NCBI GenBank assembly: GCA_020438665.1
Contig: JAGQUE010000298.1
Span: 1 to 6,148, forward strand
Source: Nocardioidaceae bacterium
Lineage (GTDB): Bacteria > Actinomycetota > Actinomycetes > Propionibacteriales > Nocardioidaceae
Length of the DNA: 6,148 bases
Direction of reading: 5' to 3'
This document shows, piece by piece, positions 1-6,010 of this stretch. A model generated the notes under the pieces. That model had not been told where the DNA came from, did not search any database, and saw nothing but the letters and a program-made list of their open reading frames with translations. Numbering within the stretch: the stretch's first letter is position 1; every line of letters begins with the position of its first letter. A program made the position numbers and the translations under genes.

Positions 1-744
1 GTCGCCGGCGGCGACGGCAGCCTGCACGCCGTGGTCGCGGCCCTCCACCGCCGCAACGAGCTCAAGAGCGCGGTCCTCGGCCTGCTGCCACTCGGCACCG
101 GCAACGACTTCGCCCGCCACATCGGCATCCCCCTCGACGTCGAGGAGGCCGCGCGCGTCGTCGTCCACGGCCGGGTGCGGCCCGTCGACCTGATCGTCGA
201 CGAGGTCGGCCAGATCGTGGTCAACAGCGTCCACCTCGGCGCCGGGGCCGAGGCCGCCCGCCACGGCGCCGACTGGAAGACCCGCCTCGGCTCGCTCGGC
301 GTCGGCAAGGTCAACCTCGGCAAGCTGGGCTACCCCCTCGGCGCGCTGCGGTCCGCCATCGCGCCGCCGACCCTGCGGCTCCACGTCGAGGTCGACGGCC
401 AGGTGGTCAACGACCTCAACCGCCCCGTCCTCATGCTCGCCATCGGCAACGGCGCCACGGTCGGCGGTGGCACCGCCCTCACCCCCCAGGCCGACGCGCG
501 CGACGGCAAGGCCGACGTGATGATCTCGCGCGCGGTCGGCCCGTTGGCGAGGCTCGGCTATGTCGGCGGGCTGATGGTGGGCCGCCACCACCAACGCGGG
601 GACGTCGTCTATCTCCGCGGGCGGGAGGTGTCCGTGTCCGGCGAGCAGTTCTGGCTGTCGGCCGACGGCGAGATCTCCGGGCCCGAGCGTCAGCGCACCT
701 GGCGTCTCGAGCCGAGCGCCTACTCGATGGTGCTGCCGGACTGA
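1..744 (+). CDS. Diacylglycerol/lipid kinase family protein (5' truncated by window edge)
   Basis: Reading frame 1 is open from the first base to a TGA at 742-744 and gives 247 residues with no start, so the gene begins outside the window. The visible part opens with the nucleotide-binding GGDGS motif (residues 3-7), followed by LGTGNDFAR (31-39), which marks the DAGK catalytic domain. The C-terminal lipid-kinase lobe carries GNGATVGGGTALTPQADARD (149-168) and an ADGE segment (221-224). Family members transfer phosphate from ATP or another NTP to diacylglycerol or a related lipid at the inner membrane face. They are usually about 300 residues long, so roughly 50 N-terminal residues are missing. 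The protein could instead be a sphingosine-kinase-like or YegS-like enzyme, since the lipid substrate cannot be read from sequence. The downstream lysS begins 103 bp later with its own ribosome binding site, so co-transcription is possible but not shown. Confidence 0.88.
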   Translation, partial: VAGGDGSLHAVVAALHRRNELKSAVLGLLPLGTGNDFARHIGIPLDVEEAARVVVHGRVRPVDLIVDEVGQIVVNSVHLGAGAEAARHGADWKTRLGSLGVGKVNLGKLGYPLGALRSAIAPPTLRLHVEVDGQVVNDLNRPVLMLAIGNGATVGGGTALTPQADARDGKADVMISRAVGPLARLGYVGGLMVGRHHQRGDVVYLRGREVSVSGEQFWLSADGEISGPERQRTWRLEPSAYSMVLPD

Positions 745-835
745 CCGGACCCCGGGACCGGCGTCCGCCCCAGCTCGGCGCTTGTTAGCGTTGCAGGTCG
801 CACCCCGATCCCCGACGACCCGACCCACCCTCAGC

Positions 836-840
836 AGGAG
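836..840 (+). promoter_or_regulatory. Ribosome binding site of lysS that decides the start
   Basis: AGGAG lies seven bases before the ATG at 848 but only one base before the in-frame ATG at 842. It therefore supports 848 as the start, and it argues against a start further upstream at 782. Nothing in 745-835 is a convincing -35/-10 pair. Confidence 0.7.
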
Positions 841-847
841 CATGACC

Positions 848-2551
848 ATGGCACGACGCGGACCGTCCGGAGACCCCGTGGACTGGGTGACCCGGGCCGC
901 CGACGAGGCGATCGCCCACGCCGGCGAGGGCAACCTGGTCACCTGCGCCTCCGGGATCTCCCCCTCGGGGCCGATCCACCTCGGCAACCTGCGCGAGTTC
1001 TTGTCGGTGCACTTCGTGGCCGACGAGATCGCGCGCCGCGGCGTACGCGTGCGACACCTGCAGAGCTGGGACGACTACGACCGTTTCCGCAAGGTGCCCC
1101 ACGGCGTCGACGAGTCGTGGAACGAGCACATCGGCCGGCCGCTGTCGGCTGTCCCCGACCCGTGGGAGTGCCACGAGTCATGGGCCGAGCACTTCAAGGC
1201 GCCGCTGCGCGACGCCCTCCGCGAGCTCGGCTGCGACATGGTCGAGATCGACCAGACCCAGATGTACACCTCCGGCGCCTACCGGGAGCAGATCCTCGAG
1301 GTGGTCCGGCGGCGCCGCGAGATCGACGAGGTGCTGGCCCGCTACCGCACCAAGGAGGCCGTCTCCGCCGACAGCGACGAGGAGGCCGCCGCCTATGCCG
1401 ACTCCGTGGCCTATGACGAGGACGACGCCACCGGCGGCACCGACGACGACCTCAGGCACTTCCCGTTCAAGCCCTACTGCCGCCAGTGCACCCGCGATCT
1501 GGTCACGCTGACGTCCTATGACGACGAGACGACCGACCTCGCCTACACCTGCCAGGCCTGCGGCTTCTCCGGCGTCACCAACCTGTCGACCCAGAACGAG
1601 GGCAAGCTGGTCTGGAAGATCGACTGGCCGATGCGGTGGGCCTTCGAGAAGGTCGACTTCGAGCCCGCCGGCGCCGACCACGCCAGCCCCGGGTCGTCGT
1701 TCACCGTCGGCCACGAGCTGGTCGAGAAGATCTGGGAGTTCCCGCGGCCGACCTGGTTCCGCTACTCCTTCGTCGGGTTCGCCGGGATGACCAAGATGTC
1801 GTCGTCCAAGGGCGGCGTCCCGACCGCCGCCGACGCGCTGGAGGTGCTCGAGGCGCCGCTGCTGCGCTGGCTCTATGTCCGGCGGCAGCCCAAGCAGGCC
1901 TTCGACATCGACTTCGGCCCCGAGGTGGTCCGCCTCTATGACGAGTGGGACGCGCTGACCAAGAAGTCCGCCGACCCCGGCAAGCGCGACGTCCAGGTGC
2001 TCGCCTGGGAGCGCGCCTCCAGCACGGCCAGCCACGGTCAGCTGCGCACCCCCGAGGTCACCGTCCCCTTCCGCGTGCTGTCGTCGGTGGCCGACGTCAC
2101 CGCCGGATCGGCCGACCAGATCAGCCGGATCGTCGCCGAGGTCGGCCACGTCCACGACACCGTGGACCAGCTCGAGCCGCGGCTGTCCAAGGCGATGCGC
2201 TGGGTGTCGGAGTTCGTCCCCGCCGAGGACCGTACGACGGTGCGCACGGCCGCGGACGCCGTACGGCTGGCCGCGCTGTCGGAGCGGGAAACCCGGTGGG
2301 TCGACCTGCTCGTCGACGGGCTCGCGGACGAGCCCGACCTCGACGAGGTGACCGCCCTGATCTATGGCGTCCCCAAGCTCGCGCTCGGGATGGCCATCGC
2401 CGACGCGCCGACCGAGGAGGTCAAGGCGGACCAGAAGGCATTCTTCCGGCTGCTCTACAACCTGCTCGTCGACGCCGACCGTGGGCCTCGGCTGCCGACT
2501 CTCGTCATGGCGCTCGGGACCGAACGGGTCTGCTCGCTGCTCGGCCGCTGA
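848..2551 (+). CDS. lysS: Lysyl-tRNA synthetase, class I
   Basis: A 567-residue cytoplasmic enzyme that activates lysine with ATP and loads it on tRNA-Lys. It is the class I type (LysK-like), unrelated in fold to the commoner bacterial class II LysRS. The Rossmann-fold signature SGISPSGPIHLGN ends with HLGN at residues 44-47 (HIGH motif), and TKMSSSKGG carries KMSSS at 316-320 (KMSKS motif). Two cysteine pairs, CRQC (211-214) and CQAC (235-238), look like the zinc knuckle of the family. GADH (275-278) and the VWKIDWPMRW block (255-264) also fit the family. The C-terminal third is the helical anticodon-binding region. Length is normal. A strongly acidic stretch at about 174-201 (DSDEEAAAYADSV...DEDDATGGTDDD) interrupts the catalytic part and looks lineage-specific. 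The start at 848 follows the AGGAG spacing; ATG 842 would add only two residues. The gene converges on the transporter, with 16 bp between stop codons. Confidence 0.95.
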   Translation: MARRGPSGDPVDWVTRAADEAIAHAGEGNLVTCASGISPSGPIHLGNLREFLSVHFVADEIARRGVRVRHLQSWDDYDRFRKVPHGVDESWNEHIGRPLSAVPDPWECHESWAEHFKAPLRDALRELGCDMVEIDQTQMYTSGAYREQILEVVRRRREIDEVLARYRTKEAVSADSDEEAAAYADSVAYDEDDATGGTDDDLRHFPFKPYCRQCTRDLVTLTSYDDETTDLAYTCQACGFSGVTNLSTQNEGKLVWKIDWPMRWAFEKVDFEPAGADHASPGSSFTVGHELVEKIWEFPRPTWFRYSFVGFAGMTKMSSSKGGVPTAADALEVLEAPLLRWLYVRRQPKQAFDIDFGPEVVRLYDEWDALTKKSADPGKRDVQVLAWERASSTASHGQLRTPEVTVPFRVLSSVADVTAGSADQISRIVAEVGHVHDTVDQLEPRLSKAMRWVSEFVPAEDRTTVRTAADAVRLAALSERETRWVDLLVDGLADEPDLDEVTALIYGVPKLALGMAIADAPTEEVKADQKAFFRLLYNLLVDADRGPRLPTLVMALGTERVCSLLGR

Positions 2552-2567
2552 CCGCGTCGATCGTGGG

Positions 2568-4097
2568 TCAGCCGGCCGGCTCGACCACCGACTGCGGCGC
2601 GCCGGCCGGACTGTCCTGCTCAGTGAGGTGGCGCGGTCGCGCATAGGCCAGCGACGCCACCAGGCCCACGACGAGGATCAGGGCCGGGAGCAGCATCGAC
2701 TCGGCCATCGCCTTGCTGAACGGCTCGAGCACCTGAGCCGGCATCCCACCGCCGGCGGCGCTGCCCTCGCTCGGCGAGAACTGGAGTCCGTTGGCGGCCA
2801 GGCGCGAGTCGATGAGCACCGCGATCGCGGCCGAGCCGAGCACCGAGCCGACCTGCCGCGTGGCGTTGTAGACGCCCGCCCCCGCCCCGGCGCGATAGAG
2901 CGGCAGGTTGCGGGTCGCGGTCGCGCTGGTCGGTGCCCAGACGAAGGCGCTGCCGGTGCCCAGGAGCGCCATCGGCAGCAGGATCTGCCACGTGGCGGCG
3001 GTGGGCGTCATCACCCGCGACAGCCACAGGAACGACCCCATCACCGCGAGGAAGCCGAATCCGGCCAGCCACCGCGGGTGCACCCGGTCGGTCAGCTTGC
3101 CGACCGGCTGGGCGAGCACGATCGACATGATCGCCATCGGCACCAGTAGCAGGGCGGCCCTGGTCGGCGACAGCCCCCGGACCAGCTGGGCATAGAGCAT
3201 GATCGGGAAGCCCATGGCGGTCACAGCCAGCCCCATGCTCGAGATCGCGACGTTGGCCAGGGAGAAGTTGCGGTCGCGGAAGAGCACCATCGGCACCAGC
3301 GGCTCGGCCTTGTTGACGAACTGCCACGCCACGAACGCCATCAGCAGCACCAGGCCCACGCCGATCAGCAGCGGCACCGACACCCAGCCGGTGATCGTCG
3401 ACCAGTCGTATTGGTGACCCTCCTGGATCCCGAAGACCAGCGCCACCATGCCGACACCGCTGAGCGCCACACCGAGCCAGTCGAACTTGTGGGGATGGGT
3501 CTCGAGGTGCGGCACGAGCCGCCACGCCAGCACGAAGCCGACGATCCCGACCGGGACGTTGATGAAGAAGATCCACTCCCAGCCGAGCGCGTCGACCAGG
3601 ATGCCGCCCAGCAGCGGCCCCACCAGGGTGGCCACTCCTGCGGTGGCGCCCCACAGGCCCATCGCCTTGCCGCGCTGGTCGGGCGGGAAGATGCGGGTGA
3701 TGATGGCCATCGTCTGAGGCGTCATCATCGCGGCTCCGAGCCCCTGGAAGACGCGGGCGATGACCAGCCACTCGACCGACCCGGTCAGGCCGCACCACAG
3801 GGACGACACCGTGAACACCGCGAGGCCGGTGAGATAGAGCCGCTTCTGGCCGAACCGGTCGCCCAACCGACCGGTGATCAGCACCGGACCGGCATAGGCC
3901 AGCAGATAGGCGCTGGTCACCCAGACGACGGCGTTGACGTCGGCCTGGAGGTCCTGGATCAGGGCCGGCGTCGCCACCGACACGATCGTCATGTCGACGA
4001 GGATCATGAAGAATCCCAGACACAGCGCCCACAGCGCCGGCCAGGGATGGGTGATGGGTCCGGGAGCCGAGCGCGCGTCGGGAGCGACCTGGGTCAT
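2568..4097 (-). CDS. MFS transporter, DHA2 family (EmrB/QacA-type drug:H+ antiporter)
   Basis: A 509-residue polytopic inner-membrane protein, probably with 14 helices, which would export amphipathic drugs or metabolites in exchange for protons. A short polar N-terminus leads into the first helix (about 22-45) with LVDMTIVSVATPAL, the DHA2 helix-1 signature. Motif A, GRLGDRFGQKR (76-86), follows in loop 2-3, then RVFQGLGAAMMTPQ (115-128, motif B) and GPLLGGILVDALGW (150-163, antiporter motif C). The second half has weaker A-like motifs (GKLTDRVHPRW) and ends in a short polar tail after the last helix at about 467-485. Length matches the family. The ATG at 4097 is preferred; an in-frame GTG at 4112 would add five residues, and neither has a strong Shine-Dalgarno sequence. 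No regulator gene adjoins it, and the substrate cannot be predicted. It is divergent from the DUF3151 gene, so the short region 4098-4225 must hold promoters for both. Confidence 0.92.
   Translation of the reverse strand: MTQVAPDARSAPGPITHPWPALWALCLGFFMILVDMTIVSVATPALIQDLQADVNAVVWVTSAYLLAYAGPVLITGRLGDRFGQKRLYLTGLAVFTVSSLWCGLTGSVEWLVIARVFQGLGAAMMTPQTMAIITRIFPPDQRGKAMGLWGATAGVATLVGPLLGGILVDALGWEWIFFINVPVGIVGFVLAWRLVPHLETHPHKFDWLGVALSGVGMVALVFGIQEGHQYDWSTITGWVSVPLLIGVGLVLLMAFVAWQFVNKAEPLVPMVLFRDRNFSLANVAISSMGLAVTAMGFPIMLYAQLVRGLSPTRAALLLVPMAIMSIVLAQPVGKLTDRVHPRWLAGFGFLAVMGSFLWLSRVMTPTAATWQILLPMALLGTGSAFVWAPTSATATRNLPLYRAGAGAGVYNATRQVGSVLGSAAIAVLIDSRLAANGLQFSPSEGSAAGGGMPAQVLEPFSKAMAESMLLPALILVVGLVASLAYARPRHLTEQDSPAGAPQSVVEPAG
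2572..2609 (+). terminator. Possible GC-only hairpin after lysS
   Basis: CCGGCCGGC at 2572-2580 can pair with its perfect complement GCCGGCCGG at 2601-2609 across a 20-base loop, starting 20 bases after the lysS stop. No T-run follows, and the stem lies inside the 3' coding end of the convergent transporter gene. It could act as a tract-less terminator for lysS mRNA, or it could simply reflect GC-rich Pro/Ala/Gly codons. Confidence 0.2.
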
Positions 4098-4180
4098 GTC
4101 GACACTCAACACCGTGGCACCGACACCTGTTCCGCCCGTTCCGCTCCCGCGCGTCCTTCACGGGGCGCGGAGCAGATCTT

Positions 4181-4198
4181 GGCGCAGCGGGCTGCGCC
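4181..4198 (+). other. Hairpin in the leader of the DUF3151 gene
   Basis: GGCGCAGC (4181-4188) and GCTGCGCC (4191-4198) are perfect inverted complements, giving a tight 7-8 bp GC stem. It lies 27 bases before the DUF3151 start, in the divergent region shared with the transporter. It may be an mRNA leader hairpin or an operator. No T-run follows on the + strand, and no recognised riboswitch was seen. Confidence 0.3.
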
Positions 4199-4211
4199 CC
4201 TGGGCCGTGGT

Positions 4212-4217
4212 GAGAGG
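4212..4217 (+). promoter_or_regulatory. Ribosome binding site of the DUF3151 gene
   Basis: GAGAGG sits eight bases before the ATG at 4226 and is the only Shine-Dalgarno-like sequence nearby. It fixes the start of the small gene. Confidence 0.6.
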
Positions 4218-4225
4218 CTGTCGCC

Positions 4226-4639
4226 ATGACCTACCAGGACCTGATGGCCGGGCCGCCCCCGACGCTGCTGCCCGAGGACCCCGCCGCCGCCGAGCTCGCC
4301 GCAGGGCAGTCGCCCGCCGACGTCGTACGCCGGCACCCGGCGTCGCCCGCGGCGTGGGCAGCGCTGGCCTCGTCGGCCGAGGGCTCCGGCGCCGACGACG
4401 TCACCGTCTATGCCTTCGCGCGGGTCGGCTACCACCGCTCGCTGGACATGCTGCGCCGCAACGGCTGGAAGGGCCACGGCCCGATCCCCTGGGAGCACGA
4501 GCCCAACCGCGGCTTCCTCACCTGCCTGGCCACGCTGGCCCGCAGCGCGCGCGCCATCGGCGAGACCGACGAGTGGGAGCGCTGCTCGACGTTCCTGCGC
4601 GACTCCAGCCCCGCCGCCTTCGACACCCTGTTGGGCTGA
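4226..4639 (+). CDS. DUF3151 domain-containing protein
   Basis: A 137-residue protein with no signal peptide or membrane segment, so presumably cytoplasmic. The centre carries the block that defines the actinobacterial DUF3151 family: YAFARVGYHRSLDMLRRNGW (62-81), KGHGPIPWEHEPNRGF (82-97) and, near the end, IGETDEWERCSTFLRDSS (111-128). The whole protein is essentially this one domain and has the normal length. The function is unknown, and no catalytic residues can be assigned with confidence; the invariant-looking Trp, His and Arg cluster in WKGHGPIPWEHEPNR may form a binding site. In mycobacteria the family member (Rv0360c, recalled from memory) lies near the fructose-bisphosphate aldolase gene. 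The same proximity holds here, with fbaA about 1.4 kb downstream on the opposite strand and the palindrome-bounded gene between them. Expression is probably from its own promoter. Confidence 0.9.
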   Translation: MTYQDLMAGPPPTLLPEDPAAAELAAGQSPADVVRRHPASPAAWAALASSAEGSGADDVTVYAFARVGYHRSLDMLRRNGWKGHGPIPWEHEPNRGFLTCLATLARSARAIGETDEWERCSTFLRDSSPAAFDTLLG

Positions 4640-4649
4640 CGCGGCTCAC

Positions 4650-4693
4650 CCCACCTCCCGGCCCGACCCACCTCCCGGCCCGACCCAACTCCC
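4650..4693 (+). repeat. 17-bp tandem repeat, about 2.6 copies
   Basis: The unit CCCACCTCCCGGCCCGA occurs at 4650-4666 and again, identically, at 4667-4683. A third, partial unit (CCCAACTCCC, one change) runs from 4684 into the palindrome. It begins 10 bases after the DUF3151 stop and is non-coding. The partial unit is also the outer end of the palindromic repeat. Confidence 0.75.
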
Positions 4694-4761
4694 GCGCCGC
4701 TGTGGCGGGTTAGTGACCGGTATACCCGTCACTAACCCCCCATGGCCCCGCACCAGTTGGG
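4684..4761. repeat. Left long palindromic repeat (terminal repeat copy 1)
   Basis: An imperfect palindrome centred between 4722 and 4723. The core 4703-4742 pairs at 18 of 20 positions (mismatches 4706/4739 and 4718/4727) and has the inner sequence GTTAGTGACCGGTATACCCG. Symmetry resumes outside the core through GC and GCG/CGC blocks to matching ends CCCAACT (4684-4690) and AGTTGGG (4755-4761), giving 30 Watson-Crick pairs out of 39 plus two G-T pairs. The direct comparison 4693-4742 with 5920-5969 is 47/50 identical. The stop codon of the adjoining - strand gene lies in the right arm. The repeat sits between two convergent genes, so as RNA it could form a stable hairpin from either side. Confidence 0.85.
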
Positions 4762-5799
4762 AGGCAGCTCCCCTGGAGTACGACGTCGCGGGTTCGCCGC
4801 AGCGAAGCGTGCCAGCTCCTCGGGCAGCCGGCAGCCGAACCGCCGACGCGTGGCGGCTTCCTCACGACGCAGCCGCACCAGGGTCGCCTCGCGCCGGGAG
4901 AAGAGGTCAACCCACGTGACATGGGAGATCCCGAGGCCGAGCGTGGCGATGTCGGTGTCCCGCTGACGATCGAGCCAGGCCACCTCGGCGGGGTCGGTCG
5001 TGGCCACGCCACCGTGCTCGGGAGGCAGATACTTCACCTTGCCGTCGAACTCGATCACGTGACACCCCACGCGCAGGTCACACCAGCGCACCCCGCCGGC
5101 GACCGGCACCGGAAACTGCAGATCGATGTCGCTGAACCCAAGCTCCGCCAGCAGGATCCGGGTCAATGACTCGCCTGGCGACTCAGCCCTGGCGTCGCCG
5201 AAGCCGAAAGCGCTCCGCGCCCTGCGGACATGAGGCCAGCTCGTCATCCGGGCGAGCTCGAGCTCGAACGCGCGGCGGGACACGCCCCGGTGCAGGACGT
5301 TGTCGATCGCAGCGACCCCCGACGCGAAGCCATGCTCCCTGGCGAGATCCAGCGCGGTCCGCGCCAGACCCGTCATGGCCATGCCATCACGGCGGACGAC
5401 ATCAGCCGGCAGCTCCCGACCGAGATGGTGCTTCACACCGTGACGCGTGCGGGAGCCGCCCACGCCGGGACGTGTGACATGAATCAGCTGGGAGCGCGCA
5501 GCGACAAGAGGGACCGCGAGGGCACGAGCAGCCGAGTCGTGACTGAGCAGATGGGGCGTTGCCATGTCGAGGTGCGCGGCGATGTCCCGCCACCGTGAGC
5601 GCTCGTGGTCGTCGGCAGCGTCCCAGCTCGCCCGCAGCAGATAGACGCCTCGTCGGACGACCCGCCACGGGCCCCGAGGCCGAAGGCACCCGCGGATCTC
5701 GTCGGCAGAGTAGCCCGAACCGAGGGCCTGCTGGCGGGTGAAGAGGCCGACCTGGGGGATTGAGAGCGCCATGAGCGCCGGGCGCAGGGCCTGGTCCAT
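4732..5799 (-). CDS. AbiEi-type antitoxin domain / DUF559-like nuclease domain fusion protein
   Basis: A 355-residue soluble protein. Residues about 14-56 (VGLFTRQQALGSGYSADEIR, then PWRVVRRGVYLL) form the N-terminal winged-helix seen in AbiEi-family antitoxin-domain proteins. The middle (about 84-165) has SHDSAARAL, IHVTRP and MTGLARTALDLAREHG, as in AbiEi-like regions. The C-terminal half resembles DUF559/Vsr-like PD-(D/E)XK nucleases: SPGESLTRILLAELG with E210, then D241 in CDL, and VIEFDGKVKY giving E250, D252 and K254, so the active site looks intact. No partner nucleotidyltransferase toxin (AbiEii) is adjacent, so toxin-antitoxin function should not be assumed. The ATG at 5799 is chosen because homologues start shortly before the winged helix; an in-frame ATG at 5910 would add 37 low-complexity residues, and neither start has a strong Shine-Dalgarno. 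The last nine residues (PNWCGAMGG) and the TAG stop are encoded by the left palindrome. It lies downstream of fbaA on the same strand, 211 bp away. Confidence 0.75.
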   Translation of the reverse strand: MDQALRPALMALSIPQVGLFTRQQALGSGYSADEIRGCLRPRGPWRVVRRGVYLLRASWDAADDHERSRWRDIAAHLDMATPHLLSHDSAARALAVPLVAARSQLIHVTRPGVGGSRTRHGVKHHLGRELPADVVRRDGMAMTGLARTALDLAREHGFASGVAAIDNVLHRGVSRRAFELELARMTSWPHVRRARSAFGFGDARAESPGESLTRILLAELGFSDIDLQFPVPVAGGVRWCDLRVGCHVIEFDGKVKYLPPEHGGVATTDPAEVAWLDRQRDTDIATLGLGISHVTWVDLFSRREATLVRLRREEAATRRRFGCRLPEELARFAAANPRRRTPGELPPNWCGAMGG

Positions 5800-5927
5800 G
5801 CCGGCATCGTGACGGCGCTGAGCCTCGTGCCGTGGAGAAGGACCGACGGCTGTGGACGGGGCGGCATCCAGCTGTCCCTGTGCGCCTGTGGTGGTCTGAC
5901 GTGACCCCATCGGCTCTTTCGCGCGGC

Positions 5928-5971
5928 TGTGGGGGGTTAGTGACCGGTATACCGGTCACTAACCCCCCACA
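5928..5971. repeat. Right palindromic repeat (terminal repeat copy 2), perfect 44-bp palindrome
   Basis: The 22-base arms are perfectly complementary with no spacer, centred between 5949 and 5950 on GGTATACC; the inner half is GGGGTTAGTGACCGGTA. After three mismatches, a further CGCGC/GCGCG pair (5920-5924 with 5975-5979) extends the stem. The right flank continues to AGTTGGG at 5982-5988, matching the outer end of the left copy, but the gene-side flank (5911-5917) lacks the matching CCCAACT. The palindrome lies 39 bp beyond the fbaA stop and upstream of the AbiEi-type gene, so it could act as terminator, operator or element end. Confidence 0.9.
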
Positions 5972-6010
5972 AGGGCGCGGCAGTTGGGAAAGCGAGTGCG
6001 GCGTACGGCG

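Larger units (their letters stand above)
4684..5988. mobile_element. Putative palindrome-bounded single-gene element (about 1.3 kb)
   Basis: The two palindromes can be aligned as terminal inverted repeats. Positions 4684-4742 match the reverse complement of 5930-5988 at 54 of 59 positions, including the non-palindromic outer ends (CCCAACTCCCGCGC against CCCAACTGCCGCGC). Similarity stops at exactly 4684 and 5988. The interval holds one gene, a predicted nuclease fused to a DNA-binding domain, and lies between two chromosomal housekeeping genes. By eye its base use is somewhat less GC-rich than the flanks. No target-site duplication, known transposase or integrase is visible. It is therefore only a candidate element; two copies of a scattered palindromic repeat or a terminator pair would give a similar picture. 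Confidence 0.35.

Noticed and set aside
745..767. Terminator after the lipid kinase gene
   Set aside because: CGGAC/GTCCG and nested CCGG pairs give only short or loopless stems with no T-run, too weak to call.
1178..2644. Long open frame of 488 codons on the - strand opposite lysS
   Set aside because: It is the mirror of GC-rich codons. It has low-complexity Gly/Val/Leu/Arg composition and no recognisable domain, while lysS has all class I motifs on the + strand.
2620..4227. Long open frames opposite or out of phase with the transporter gene (also 3411-4229 on the + strand)
   Set aside because: The translations are Arg/Pro/Asp/His-rich shadows with no domain, whereas the transporter frame shows membrane helices and MFS motifs.
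4732..5910. Complete AbiE toxin-antitoxin operon
   Set aside because: Only the AbiEi-like domain is present; no nucleotidyltransferase (AbiEii) gene lies on either strand nearby.
4675..5997. Target-site duplication flanking the palindrome-bounded unit
   Set aside because: The bases just outside (ending CCCGA on the left, starting AAAGC on the right) do not match at any useful length.
1042..6007. Five CGTACG hexamers (1042, 2231, 2260, 4324, 6002), three of them giving the rare Val codon GTA before Arg
   Set aside because: The count is only modestly above a rough expectation for this base composition, and the sites show no positional pattern.
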